Positions 14,831-23,846 are shown, counted from the stretch's first letter. The stretch: 32,751 bases of DNA from Methylobacterium terricola (GCF_006151805.1 NZ_VDDA01000041.1:1-32751); one strand, 5' to 3'. Notes: generated by a model from the letters alone, not told the origin. Translations and numbers: made by a program.

Positions 14831-16021
14831 ATGTCCCACCCCGAAACCGCCCTCTTCGCCAACCTCCCCGCCGCCCTCGCAGCCGCCCTGAAGGCCCCCG
14901 CCTACGCCGCCCACCTCGCCGGCCTCGACCCGACCACCGTGACCGACCGGGCGGCGCTCGCGCGCCTGCCGGTCCTGCGCAAGGGCGAGATGCCGGCGCG
15001 CCAGCGCGACGCCCTGCCCTTCGGCGGCTTCGTGCCGGGGGCGGCCGGGGGGTTTGCGCGGCTGTTCACCTCGCCGGGGCCGATCTTCGAGCCGCAGCGG
15101 GCGGGGGAGGATCCGTGGGGCGGCGCGCCGGCGCTCCAAGCCGCGGGCTTCCGGGCCGGCGAGGTGGTGCTCAACACCTTCGGCTATCATCTCACACCGG
15201 GCGGCTTCATCTTCGACACCGCCGCCCGGGCGCTCGGCTGCGCGGTGATCCCGGCCGGGCCCGGCAACACCGAGCAGCAGCTCGACCTGATCGAGGCCTA
15301 CCGGCCGGCCGGCTATGTCGGCACGCCGGACTTCCTCAAGGTGCTGCTCGACGCCGGCGCCAAGGCCGGACGGGACGTGTCGTCGCTCGTCAAGGCCCTG
15401 GTCTCGGGCGCCGCCTTCCCGCCCTCGCTCCAGGCCGAGTTCCGGGAGCGCGGCATCGCCGCAGCACAGGCCTACGCCACCGCCGATGTCGGTTTCATCG
15501 CCTACGAGACGCCAGGAAACGGGGCACCGGGAGAGCCGGGCCTGCTCGTCAACGAGGGGCTGATCCTCGAGATCGTGCGACCGGGTACCGGCGATCCGGT
15601 GCCGGAGGGCGAGGTCGGCGAGATCGTCGTCACGGTGCCGGATCTCGACCGGCCGCTGATCCGCTACGCGCTGGGCGACCTCACGGCGGCCCTGCCCGGC
15701 GGAAACCGCATCCGCGGCTGGATGGGCCGGGCCGACCAGGCCGCCAAGGTGAAGGGCATGTTCGTGCGGCCCGAGCAGGTCGCCGAGATCGCCCGCCGCC
15801 ACCCGGAGCTCGGCCGCCTGCGCCTGGTGGTGACCCGCGCCGACGAGGCCGACGTGATGACGCTCCGGGCCGAAGCCGGAACAGGGGACGCCGCCCTGGC
15901 GGAGGCGCTGGCCGAGACCCTGCGGGCGGTGACGAAGCTGCGCGGCGCGGTCGCGCTGGTCGCGCCGGGCAGCCTGCCGAACGACGGCAAGGTCATCGCC
16001 GACGAGCGGCCGGTGGGCTGA
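14831..16021 (+). CDS. PaaK-like phenylacetate--CoA ligase family protein
   Basis: This 396-residue member of the AMP-forming adenylate family resembles phenylacetate-CoA ligase but is shorter than the usual 430-440. Recognisable parts are AARALGCAVIPAGPGNTEQQ, GYVGTPDFLKVLLDAG, the RYALGDLT hinge region and a C-terminal KVKGMFVRPEQVAEIARRHP. The usual P-loop (SSGTTGKPT-like) is replaced by RLFTSPGPIFEPQ, so classical ATP binding is uncertain. Such short PaaK-like proteins accompany HAAT-type transporter operons with an acyl-CoA synthetase in many proteobacteria, which is the situation 2.7 kb downstream. Its likely role is CoA activation of the imported acid or a related modulating function. 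The ATG has GGGAGAACGCC upstream. It is convergent with the chemoreceptor. Confidence 0.8.
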   Translation: MSHPETALFANLPAALAAALKAPAYAAHLAGLDPTTVTDRAALARLPVLRKGEMPARQRDALPFGGFVPGAAGGFARLFTSPGPIFEPQRAGEDPWGGAPALQAAGFRAGEVVLNTFGYHLTPGGFIFDTAARALGCAVIPAGPGNTEQQLDLIEAYRPAGYVGTPDFLKVLLDAGAKAGRDVSSLVKALVSGAAFPPSLQAEFRERGIAAAQAYATADVGFIAYETPGNGAPGEPGLLVNEGLILEIVRPGTGDPVPEGEVGEIVVTVPDLDRPLIRYALGDLTAALPGGNRIRGWMGRADQAAKVKGMFVRPEQVAEIARRHPELGRLRLVVTRADEADVMTLRAEAGTGDAALAEALAETLRAVTKLRGAVALVAPGSLPNDGKVIADERPVG

Positions 16022-16037
16022 GGCGGCGGGGCGGCCC

Positions 16038-17714
16038 TCAGGCCGCCCGGACCTGCGCCAGGAAGCGGTCGACCTCGGCCGAGAGGCGCTCGGATTGGCG
16101 CGACAGCTCCGAGGCCGAGGCGAACACCTGGGCGGCCGCCGCCCCGGTCTCCTCCGCCGCGCCCGCGACGCCCGCGATGTTGCCCGTGACCTCGCCGGTG
16201 CCGGCCGCCGCCTGGGCGACGTTTCGCACGATCTCCTGGGTCGCCGCGCCCTGCTCCTCGACCGCCGCGGCGATCGAGGTCGCCACACCCGAGATCTCCT
16301 CGATCCGGGCGGTGATCTGGCCGATCGCGCCCGCCGCCTGACCCGTGGAGGCCTGGATCGTGGTGATCTGGCTGGTGATCTCCTCGGTGGCGCGGGCCGT
16401 CTGGCCGGCCAGTTCCTTGACCTCGGCGGCGACCACCGCGAAGCCGCGCCCGGCCGCGCCGGCCCGCGCCGCCTCGATGGTGGCGTTCAGCGCCAGCAGG
16501 TTGGTCTGCGCGGCGATCGACGAGATCAGCCCGACCACGTCGCCGATCCGGGCGGTCGCCTCGGTGAGTGCCTGGACCTGCCGGGCGGTCTGCCCGGCTT
16601 CCGCGACCGCCTCCCTGGCCAGCTGCGCCGAGCCGTCGACCTGGCGGCCGATCTCCTGGACCGAGGCGCCGAGCTCCTCCGCGGCGACCGCCACGGTGCC
16701 GACATTCGACGAGGCCTGCTCGGCGGCGGCCGCCACGGTGGTGGACTGGGCGGCGGTCTGGGTCGCGGTGGCGGTCATCGCCTGGGCGGTGCCGCGCAGC
16801 TCGCCCGACGCGGCGGCGACCCCGGCGACGACGCCGGTGATCGAGGCCTCGAAGCCCTGGATCAGCTCGTTCAGGGTCGCGGCCCGGCGCATCCGGCGCA
16901 ATTCCTCGGCCTCGCTCTCGCCGCGCAGCCGCTCGCGCTCGATCGCGTTGTCGCGGAAGACCAGCACGGCGCGGGCCATCGCCCCGACCTCGTCGCGGCG
17001 CGAGGCCTCCGGTATGGCGAGGTCGGTGCGGCCCTCGGCGAGAGCGCCCATCGTAGTGCGCAGGCGCTCCATCGGCCGCACGACCGAGCGCACGATCATG
17101 AGCGAGGCGCCGCCGAGGACCAGCATGATGACGACGCCGGCAACGGCCAGACGCTCGACCTGAAGGATGACCGTCGCCCGGATATCGCTGACATGCTCTC
17201 CGGACATGATGTTGATCTTCCACGGCGCATAGTGGCGCACCACGCTGATCTTCGGCGTGGCCTGGGTCTCACCCCCCCGGACCCAGGTATAATGGACCGT
17301 CGCGACCCCGTCCCGCACCGCACGGGGCAGGACGTCGGCCATGAAACGGAAGCCATTGCTGTCGGCGATGGACTTGACGTTCTGGCCCACCAGCTTCGCG
17401 TTGGGATGGGCCACGACGGTGGCGTCCCCGTCCATCACGGAGAGGTAGTTGTCGCGCCCATACCGCATGGCCGTGACGTCGGCGATCGCCGACGTCTTGG
17501 CGGCCTCCTCTGACATCTCTGCTGCAGCGACGGCGCGGCGGTATCGGTCGAGGATGTTGGCCGCAGCCTCGCTGATGAGTTCGAGACGCTCGACGCGCTG
17601 GGCGATCATCGTCTGGTACTCGTAAGTCAACGCGATGACACCGAGAGCGATCAGGCTCAGGCCTGCCGCTACGATCAGGAGGACAAATTTACGCGATAAC
17701 GTCAACACAAACAT
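16038..17714 (-). CDS. Methyl-accepting chemotaxis protein with periplasmic Cache domain
   Basis: This 558-residue chemoreceptor is ordered as TM1 (about 7-29), a periplasmic single-Cache domain (about 35-185, with YGRDNYLSVMDGDATVVAHP), TM2 (about 188-208), HAMP (about 209-262) and a long cytoplasmic signalling coiled coil. The hairpin tip reads IAAQTNLLALNATIEAARAG, the CheW/CheA contact site. It senses a small ligand, typically a carboxylate for this Cache type, and controls CheA. The start at 17714 follows AGGAG 10 bases upstream; an extension to 17765 would add an unlikely pre-TM1 segment. It lies between a PaaK-like ligase and a TetR/transporter operon for acids, so the ligand may be the transported compound. 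A 6-bp hairpin (16031-16046) separates the convergent stops. Confidence 0.93.
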   Translation of the reverse strand: MFVLTLSRKFVLLIVAAGLSLIALGVIALTYEYQTMIAQRVERLELISEAAANILDRYRRAVAAAEMSEEAAKTSAIADVTAMRYGRDNYLSVMDGDATVVAHPNAKLVGQNVKSIADSNGFRFMADVLPRAVRDGVATVHYTWVRGGETQATPKISVVRHYAPWKINIMSGEHVSDIRATVILQVERLAVAGVVIMLVLGGASLMIVRSVVRPMERLRTTMGALAEGRTDLAIPEASRRDEVGAMARAVLVFRDNAIERERLRGESEAEELRRMRRAATLNELIQGFEASITGVVAGVAAASGELRGTAQAMTATATQTAAQSTTVAAAAEQASSNVGTVAVAAEELGASVQEIGRQVDGSAQLAREAVAEAGQTARQVQALTEATARIGDVVGLISSIAAQTNLLALNATIEAARAGAAGRGFAVVAAEVKELAGQTARATEEITSQITTIQASTGQAAGAIGQITARIEEISGVATSIAAAVEEQGAATQEIVRNVAQAAAGTGEVTGNIAGVAGAAEETGAAAAQVFASASELSRQSERLSAEVDRFLAQVRAA

Positions 17715-17924
17715 CTGGACGTCGCTCCTGAACACGAATGCATCGTGATTCCCTAAGGAAAGCATGGAGCAGTGAAGAGCTGGTTTCCGTTTTCATGCCG
17801 GATCGCGGGGCTGTCCGGATCTTACCGTTATGTCTCCCTAAACAGTCCCGGAGTATGCAGCAGCCCTTGTCAAAACGAGGGCCGCCCGAATGTCTCCGAC
17901 AGGACGCCTTCAGCGGGCGACCGG

Positions 17925-18578
17925 CTACCCGATCCCGGCCCGCAACGCCTCACGCCGCCGAGGCCGCACCGCGACGGTCTCCGTCGCCCCGCCGCGGGCG
18001 AGCGCCAGCACCATCCCGGTGAAGATCTCCTGCAACCCGTCCGTCGAGAGCCGTCCCCCCGGCTTGTACCAGGTGCAGATGCCCGACAGCATGGCGAGGA
18101 TCGCCAGCGTCGCCATCCTCGTATCGGCCAGCCGGAACTCGCCGGTGGCGCGGCCGTGGTCGAGGATGTCGCCGAGCTTGCGCTCGTAGTCGCGCCGCAT
18201 CGCCACCACGGCGGCGAGGTTGTCCGGCTCGAGGCTGCGCAGCTCCGAGTAGCAGATGAACACCTCCTGCGGCCGCTCGACGTGGTAGGCGACGTGGAAC
18301 TCGGTGAAGCGGGTCAGCCGCGCGTCCGCGCTGCCCTCCGCCAGCAGCGCCGCGTCGAGGGCGGCGTGCAGGTCGAGCATGTGGCCGCGGATGAGGTCGA
18401 ACAGGAATTCCTGCTTGTTGCGGAAATAGTTGTAGAGCGAGCCCTGCTGGATGCCGACCTCGGCCGCGAGCTGGCGCAGGCTCATGGCGGCGTAGCCGTG
18501 AGTGGCGATGAGCCTGAGCCCCGCCCGCCGGATGGCCTCCTCGGTCCGCGGTCCCGACGAGCCTGCGATACGCGCCAT
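17925..18578 (-). CDS. TetR/AcrR-family transcriptional regulator, divergent from the ABC operon
   Basis: This 217-residue regulator has an N-terminal HTH (LRQLAAEVGIQQGSLYNYFR, then NKQEFLFDLI) and a C-terminal ligand pocket domain of the type seen in acyl-CoA or fatty-acid responsive TetR proteins (HVAYHVERPQEVFICYSELR). The ATG at 18578 (MARIAGSSG) gives a normal length; the frame reaches 18644 but that part is not family-like. It is transcribed away from the transporter operon, and the 192-base gap contains a motif shared with the leucine-type operon promoter, suggesting it represses both. The mycobacterial counterpart of the leucine-type cluster is also governed by a TetR regulator (BkaR, Rv2506), from memory. 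Ligand unknown; an acyl-CoA is likely. Confidence 0.88.
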   Translation of the reverse strand: MARIAGSSGPRTEEAIRRAGLRLIATHGYAAMSLRQLAAEVGIQQGSLYNYFRNKQEFLFDLIRGHMLDLHAALDAALLAEGSADARLTRFTEFHVAYHVERPQEVFICYSELRSLEPDNLAAVVAMRRDYERKLGDILDHGRATGEFRLADTRMATLAILAMLSGICTWYKPGGRLSTDGLQEIFTGMVLALARGGATETVAVRPRRREALRAGIG

Positions 18579-18644
18579 GGTGACCCTGACCCTGCCCTCG
18601 CGGGGGCTTCCCGCCCCACGACTTTCGTCGCGCCAGTGTAGCAC

Positions 18645-18678
18645 TTGACGCTCGGAAAAAAACAGTCGAACGTATTTT
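18645..18678 (+). promoter_or_regulatory. Divergent control region with the shared AAAAAAC..TCG..CGTAT motif
   Basis: TTGACG (18645-18650) precedes AAAAAACAGTCGAACGTAT (18657-18675), which matches 15 of 19 positions of the sequence in the liuA promoter (7623-7641). TATTTT (18673-18678) is in the same relative place as the liuA -10, but 22 bases after TTGACG, longer than optimal. The centre is the self-complementary TCGA. I infer an operator for the adjacent TetR protein that acts on the rightward ABC operon and perhaps on its own gene. Confidence 0.45.
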
Positions 18679-18770
18679 CATGGCGGATGACCGGGACGCA
18701 TACCCGGCATCCGCGAATGGCAGAGCGGCGCCGGACACGAGCGCGGCCGCCATCCCAGGGAGGATCAGGC

Positions 18771-19580
18771 GTGGCGGAAACCCTCGTGGTTCGCCAGATC
18801 TCGTTGCGCTTCGGCGGCGTCAAGGCGCTGACGGATGTCAGCTTCGCGGTCGAAAAGGGCGAGCTCTTTTCGATCATCGGCCCCAACGGTGCCGGCAAGA
18901 CCTCGATGATCAACTGCATCTCGGGCCGCTACCGGCCGTCCGAGGGCCAGATCGTGCTCGACGGCCGCGACATCACCAAGGCGACGCCGAACCAGCGCCC
19001 GAAGCTCGGCATCGGCCGTACCTTCCAGAACCTCGCGCTGTTCCACCACATGAGCGTGCTCGACAACATCCTGGTCGGGCGCCACCACCTGATGCGCAAC
19101 AACTTCGTCACCGGCTCGCTCTACTGGCTGCCCGGGGTGCGGAGCGAGGAGCTGGCGCATCGCCGCCGGGTCGAGGAGATCATCGACTTCCTCGACCTCC
19201 AGGCCTACCGCAAGGCGCCGGCCGGCACCCTCTCCTACGGCCTGCGCAAGCGGGTCGAGCTCGCCCGCGCCATGGCGCTCGAGCCCAGGCTGATCCTCCT
19301 CGACGAGCCGATGGCCGGCATGAACCTCGAGGAGAAGGAGGACATGGCCCGCTACATCGTCGACCTCAACGAGGAGTTCGGCATGACCGTCGTGATGATC
19401 GAGCACGACATGGGCGTGGTCATGGACATCTCGCACCGGGTGATGGTGCTCGATTTCGGCCGCCGCATCGCGCTCGGCCGCCCCGAGGCGGTGCTCGCCG
19501 ATCCGCACGTGCGCAAGGCCTATCTCGGCGAGGAGGACGAGGAGCCGGCGGCTCCCGAACCGGCGAGGGCCGCGTCGTGA
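18771..19580 (+). CDS. livG: HAAT-type ABC transporter ATP-binding protein (LivG-like)
   Basis: This 269-residue ATPase of the branched-chain amino acid/amide uptake class has Walker A GPNGAGKTS (37-45), Q-loop in IGRTFQNLALF, Walker B LILLDEP and H-loop IEHD. The ABC signature is LSYGLRKRVELARA instead of LSGGQQ, a common LivG-branch variant. A GTG start at 18771 with AGGGAGGAT upstream is preferred; the open frame continues to 18645 through the operator region without similarity. The C-terminal tail is acidic/Pro-Ala rich (EEDEEPAAPEPARAAS). Its stop overlaps the next GTG (GTGA), tying it to the acyl-CoA synthetase. Substrate is not determined by the ATPase. Confidence 0.92.
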   Translation: MAETLVVRQISLRFGGVKALTDVSFAVEKGELFSIIGPNGAGKTSMINCISGRYRPSEGQIVLDGRDITKATPNQRPKLGIGRTFQNLALFHHMSVLDNILVGRHHLMRNNFVTGSLYWLPGVRSEELAHRRRVEEIIDFLDLQAYRKAPAGTLSYGLRKRVELARAMALEPRLILLDEPMAGMNLEEKEDMARYIVDLNEEFGMTVVMIEHDMGVVMDISHRVMVLDFGRRIALGRPEAVLADPHVRKAYLGEEDEEPAAPEPARAAS

Positions 19581-21511
19581 CGACCGATTTCTCGACGATC
19601 GCCCGCGAGGCCGACACCTTCCCGAAGCTCCTGCGCCGCAACGCCGCCGAGCACGCGGACGAGGTGGCGCTCCGCGAGAAGATCTTCGGGCTGTGGCGGC
19701 CGACGACATGGGCCGCGTACCATGCCCGCACCCGCGCCTTCGCGCTCGGCCTCTCGGACCTTGGCATCATGGCCGGCGACGTCGTCGGGCTGATCGGCGA
19801 CAACCGGCCCGACTGGGTGTCCGGCGAGATCGCCGCCCACGCGCTCGGCGCCCTGTCCCTCGGCCTGTACCGCGACGCCCTGGAGGACGAGGTCCAGTAC
19901 CTCCTCGCCTTCGCGGACGTGAAGGCGGTGATCGCCGAGGACGAGGAGCAGGTCGACAAGCTCCTGAACCTCGCCGACCAGGTGCCGAGCCTGCGCCACA
20001 TCGTGTTCTGCGACCCCCGCGGGATGCGCAAATACGACGACCCGCGGCTGATCTCGGCGGAAGCGCTGGCGGCGCGGGGCGAGGCGCGGCACGCCGCCGA
20101 TCCCGGCCTCTACGATCGCATGGTCGATGCGACCGACGGCGAGGCGGTCGCCATCCTCTGCACCACGTCCGGCACCACGGCGCGGCCGAAGCTCGCGATG
20201 CTGAGCGGGGGGCGGGTCCTGCGCCACTGCGCCCGCTACCTCGCCGCCGATCCGAAGGGGCCGGGGGACGACTACGTCTCGGTGCTGCCGCTGCCCTGGA
20301 TCATGGAGCAGGTCTACGCGCTCGGCCAGGCGCTCCTCTCCCGGATGAAGGTCAACTTCGTCGAGGATGCCGACACGCTGATGCACGACTTCCGGGAGAT
20401 CGCCCCGACCTTCGTGCTGTTCGCCCCGCGCGTCTGGGAGGCGGTGGCCGCGGACGTGCGCGCCCGGATGATGGACGCCTCCCCGTTCAAGCGCGCCCTC
20501 TACGAGCGCGGGATGAAGATGGGGCTCGCCGCCCTCGACCAGGGCAAGCGCTCCACGGCGGCCGACGCCCTGCTGTTCCGGGCCCTGCGCGACCGCCTCG
20601 GCTTCACCCGTCTCACCTCCGCGGCGACCGGCGGCGCGGCGCTCGGCCCCGACACGTTCCGGTTCTTCCGCGCCATGGGCGTGCCGCTGCGCCAGCTCTA
20701 CGGCCAGACCGAGACGCTCGGCGCCTACACCCTGCACCGGGGCGAGACGGTCGATTTCGACACGGTCGGCGTGCCGTTCGACGACAGCATCGAGATCCGG
20801 GTCCTCGATCCCGACCGCAACGGCATCGGCGAGGTGCTGGCGCGCCACGCCAACATGTTCCACGGCTACTACAAGGCCGGCCCCGACACCCCGAGCGACG
20901 TGCGCGACGGCTGGATGCACACCGGCGACGCCGGCTACGTCGACAAGAAAGGCGAGCTGGTCGTCATCGACCGGATCAAGGACCTGGCGGTCAACGCCCA
21001 TGGCGAGCGCTTCTCGCCGCAATACATCGAGAACAAGCTGAAGTTCAGTCCCTACGTCGCCGAGGCGGTGATCCTCGGGGCCGGGCGCGAGTCTCTGGCG
21101 GCTCTGGTCTGCATCCGCTACGCGGTCGTCGCCAAGTGGGCCGAGAAGAACCGCATCGCCTTCACGACCTATTCCGACCTCGCGTCGAAGCCGGCGGTGA
21201 TCGCGCTGATCCGCAAGGAGGTCGAGCGGGTGAACGTCGGGCTCACCGACGTGCAGCGCGTCGCCAAGTTCGTGCTCCTCTACAAGGAGCTCGACGCGGA
21301 CGACGGCGAATTGACCCGCACCCGCAAGGTCCGCCGCGGCGTCATCAACGAGAAATACGCCGATTTGATCGACACGATCTACGCCGGCGCGCCGAGCTAC
21401 CGGGTCGATACGGTGATCCGGTTCCAGGACGGCACCACCCAGCGCATCCGCACCACCCTGCCGGTGATCGACCTCACGGCGGCCCCCGCCACCCTCGCCG
21501 CCGCCGAATAG
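19577..21511 (+). CDS. AMP-forming acyl-CoA synthetase (long-chain fatty acid--CoA ligase family)
   Basis: This 644-residue FadD15/ACSL-type ligase activates a carboxylic acid to acyl-AMP and then acyl-CoA. The P-loop reads TSGTTARPK (197-205, Ala in place of the usual Gly), with YGQTE (375-379), GWMHTGDAGY and DRIKDLAV with the hinge; NAHGERFSPQYIENKLK is the ACSL signature region. It starts at a GTG overlapping the livG stop and precedes livH by 27 bases. A synthetase buried among permease genes suggests the imported molecule is an acid that is trapped as a CoA ester on entry. The substrate may be an aromatic, branched or longer-chain acid; the family alone does not decide. Confidence 0.92.
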   Translation: MTTDFSTIAREADTFPKLLRRNAAEHADEVALREKIFGLWRPTTWAAYHARTRAFALGLSDLGIMAGDVVGLIGDNRPDWVSGEIAAHALGALSLGLYRDALEDEVQYLLAFADVKAVIAEDEEQVDKLLNLADQVPSLRHIVFCDPRGMRKYDDPRLISAEALAARGEARHAADPGLYDRMVDATDGEAVAILCTTSGTTARPKLAMLSGGRVLRHCARYLAADPKGPGDDYVSVLPLPWIMEQVYALGQALLSRMKVNFVEDADTLMHDFREIAPTFVLFAPRVWEAVAADVRARMMDASPFKRALYERGMKMGLAALDQGKRSTAADALLFRALRDRLGFTRLTSAATGGAALGPDTFRFFRAMGVPLRQLYGQTETLGAYTLHRGETVDFDTVGVPFDDSIEIRVLDPDRNGIGEVLARHANMFHGYYKAGPDTPSDVRDGWMHTGDAGYVDKKGELVVIDRIKDLAVNAHGERFSPQYIENKLKFSPYVAEAVILGAGRESLAALVCIRYAVVAKWAEKNRIAFTTYSDLASKPAVIALIRKEVERVNVGLTDVQRVAKFVLLYKELDADDGELTRTRKVRRGVINEKYADLIDTIYAGAPSYRVDTVIRFQDGTTQRIRTTLPVIDLTAAPATLAAAE

Positions 21512-21538
21512 GGCTCGCTTGAGAAGGGTCTTGCACCC

Positions 21539-22432
21539 ATGAACACCCATCTCCTGCTCCAGCTCGTCGTCAACGGGCTGATCGTCGGCGCCCTCTACGG
21601 CGTGGTCGCGATGAGCTTCGTCCTGATCTACAAGGCGAGCCAGGTCGTGAACTTCGCGCAGGGCGAGTTCCTGCTGATCGGCGCCTGGGTGTGCTGGTGG
21701 CTGCTCACCACCTACCAGCTGCCGTTCCTGGTCGGCATGGCGGTCACCTTCGCGTTCATGCTGGTCTTCGGCATCGCGCTCCAGGTGGTGGTGCTGCGGC
21801 CGCTGATCGGCGAGCCGATCATCTCGGTGATCATGGTGACGATCGGCCTGTCGATCTTCTTCCAGGCCCTGTGCAAGTGGCTGTTCGGCGTCTTCGCCCA
21901 GCCGTTCCCGCCGATCTTCCGGACCCAGTCGGTCTCGATCCTCGGCCTCGAGATCCAGACCGTCTATCTCATGAGCCTCGGCATCTCGGTCGCCATGATG
22001 GCGGGCTTCGCCTGGTTCTTCCGCTACTCGAAGCACGGCCTCGCCATGCGGGCCACCGCCTTCAACCAGCAGGTGGCGCAGTCGCTCGGCATCTCGGTGC
22101 GCAACGTGTTCGCGCTGGCCTGGGCGATCTCGGCGGTGGTCTCGTCGGTCGCCGGCATCGTGGTCGGCATCGTCAACGGCGTGTCCTCCGCCCTGTCGCT
22201 CTACGGCATCAAGGTCTTCCCGGCGGTGATCCTCGGCGGGCTCGACTCGGTCGTCGGCGCGGTGATCGGCGGCCTCGTCATCGGGGTGCTGGAGAACGTC
22301 GCCCAATACGTCGACGGCCAGTACCTGCACTGGGGCAACCTCTACGAGATCGTTCCCTTCTACGTCCTGGTGGTGATCCTGATGATCAAGCCCTACGGCC
22401 TGTTCGGCACCCGCGACATCGAGCGCGTCTGA
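21539..22432 (+). CDS. livH: HAAT-type ABC transporter permease (LivH-like)
   Basis: This 297-residue inner-membrane permease starts with the LivH motif LVVNGLIVGALYGVVAMSF and has YKASQVVNFAQGEFLLIGAW, typical of the branched-chain amino acid permease family. Several further hydrophobic spans follow, including FLVGMAVTFAFMLVFGIALQ and the C-terminal VPFYVLVVILMIKPYGLFG. The EAA-like coupling segment lies around ATAFNQQVAQSLGISVRNVF. Its stop and the next ATG share one base (TGATG). It pairs with the LivM-like protein to form the channel. Confidence 0.93.
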   Translation: MNTHLLLQLVVNGLIVGALYGVVAMSFVLIYKASQVVNFAQGEFLLIGAWVCWWLLTTYQLPFLVGMAVTFAFMLVFGIALQVVVLRPLIGEPIISVIMVTIGLSIFFQALCKWLFGVFAQPFPPIFRTQSVSILGLEIQTVYLMSLGISVAMMAGFAWFFRYSKHGLAMRATAFNQQVAQSLGISVRNVFALAWAISAVVSSVAGIVVGIVNGVSSALSLYGIKVFPAVILGGLDSVVGAVIGGLVIGVLENVAQYVDGQYLHWGNLYEIVPFYVLVVILMIKPYGLFGTRDIERV

Positions 22433-23505
22433 TGGCGACCCAGAGCCTGATCCCCGCCGGCGACTACCGCACGACCTATGCGGCCGACACCACCATCTTC
22501 CCGACCGCCGGCAGCCGCTACGCGGTCTGGGCCGGGCTGGCTTTGCTGTGCCTCGCGCCGCTCGTCCTCGACCGCTACTGGCTGAGCCTGCTGATCCAGA
22601 TCGGCTACTTCGCGGTGGCGGCGCTCGGCCTCAACATCCTGGTCGGCTTCACCGGCCAGATCTCGATCGGGCATGCCGCCTTCTTCGGCTTCGGCGCCTT
22701 CGCGTCGGCCTGGCTGTCGAACAACTATGGCATCCCGGTCTTCTTCGCGATCCCGCTCGCGGGCGTCCTGACGACGGCGATCGGCCTGATCTTCGGCCTC
22801 CCGGCGGCCCGCCTCAAGGGCCTCTACCTCGCCATCGCGACGCTCGCCGCGCAGTACATCCTGCAGGACTTCTTCGCCCGGGCGAACTGGTTCACCGGCG
22901 GCGTCGCCGGTACGGCGGCCGAGGCGTTCTCGATCTTCGGCTTCAGCTTCGACACCGACCACCGCTACTTCTACGTCGTGCTGGCCTACCTGCTGCTGAC
23001 CTTCGTCCTCGCCACCAACCTGATGCGCTCCCGCGACGGAAGGGCGCTGGTGGCTTTGCGCGACCACTACCTCTCGGCGGAGATGATGGGGATCAACCTC
23101 ACCCGCTACCGCACCCTGTCCTTCGGCCTCTCGGCGTTCTTCGCCGGCATCGGCGGGGCGCTCTACGGCCATTACCTGCAATTCGTCTCGGTCGAGGGCT
23201 TCGGGATCCTGCTCTCGATCCAGTTCCTCGGCATGATCATCATCGGGGGCTTGGGCTCGATCATGGGCACGCTGATGGGCACCGCCTTCATGGTGCTGGT
23301 GCCCGAAGCCATGGGCTGGCTCACGGACGCGGTGCGGGGCTCCGCCCTCGACCGGGCGCTGTCGCTCAAGGACAACCTGTCCTTCCTGCGCGAGATGGCG
23401 ATCGGCCTCGTGATCGTGCTGTTCCTGATGTTCGAGCCCGACGGGCTCGCCCATCGCTGGCGCCAGATCAAAGCGTACTGGAAGCTGTATCCGTTCTCGC
23501 ACTGA
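22432..23505 (+). CDS. livM: HAAT-type ABC transporter permease (LivM-like)
   Basis: This 357-residue permease has the LivM core YFAVAALGLNILVGFTGQIS and IGHAAFFGFGAFASAWLSNN, the GLPAARLKGLYLAIATLAAQ segment and a cytoplasmic coupling stretch GRALVALRDHYLSAEMMGIN. The N-terminus is about 35 residues longer than the shortest family members, before the first span (AVWAGLALLCLAPLVLDRYW). It is translationally coupled to livH. After its stop the operon is interrupted by 341 bases containing a large inverted repeat before the binding-protein gene. Confidence 0.93.
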   Translation: MATQSLIPAGDYRTTYAADTTIFPTAGSRYAVWAGLALLCLAPLVLDRYWLSLLIQIGYFAVAALGLNILVGFTGQISIGHAAFFGFGAFASAWLSNNYGIPVFFAIPLAGVLTTAIGLIFGLPAARLKGLYLAIATLAAQYILQDFFARANWFTGGVAGTAAEAFSIFGFSFDTDHRYFYVVLAYLLLTFVLATNLMRSRDGRALVALRDHYLSAEMMGINLTRYRTLSFGLSAFFAGIGGALYGHYLQFVSVEGFGILLSIQFLGMIIIGGLGSIMGTLMGTAFMVLVPEAMGWLTDAVRGSALDRALSLKDNLSFLREMAIGLVIVLFLMFEPDGLAHRWRQIKAYWKLYPFSH

Positions 23506-23569
23506 CCTCATCGACAACCATGCCAGGAGGGTCACGGCCGGATGAGGCGGGCGACTCGCGACAAGCTCC

Positions 23570-23738
23570 CCCTTTCCCGGACGACTGAAATGAAGTGGAA
23601 GGAGATCCGGGATCCAGCACAAAAAGTCGCGAAGCGTTCTTATGGCTGCACCGTTGCAGCATACGGAGCCGCTTCGCGGCCATTCTCCCCTGGATCGCGG
23701 ATCTCCTTCCGCTGACGCTGCAGTCGTCCGGGAAAGGG
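23570..23738. repeat. Large nested inverted repeat between the permease and binding-protein genes
   Basis: The left arm 23570-23617 and right arm 23690-23738 are complementary over most of about 48 bases: CCCTTTCCCGGACGACTG and GGAAGGAGATCC..GATCCAG are matched, with a short diverged block between. Inside, CGCGAAGCG (23628-23636) pairs with CGCTTCGCG (23670-23678), and the centre TATGGCTGCA...TGCAGCATA forms a further imperfect stem. The 23506-23846 gap contains no gene that I can support. It looks like a dispersed palindromic element (or a miniature non-coding mobile element) and could affect read-through between livM and the binding-protein gene. Confidence 0.8.
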
Positions 23739-23846
23739 CGAGGCTGACGATGAAACCCTCGCCTGCCGGCCGTCCCCCCTGTCATGTATCGCGGACATCA
23801 TCGACGAGGCTGGCGAACCAGCCCGACAACCGGAGGAAACACACTC

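Noticed and set aside
17863..17882. Hairpin GCCCTTG...CGAGGGC between the TetR and chemoreceptor genes
   Set aside because: The stem is short, includes a G-T pair and has no U-run; it could be chance in this GC-rich gap (17715-17924), where I see nothing else beyond the chemoreceptor leader.
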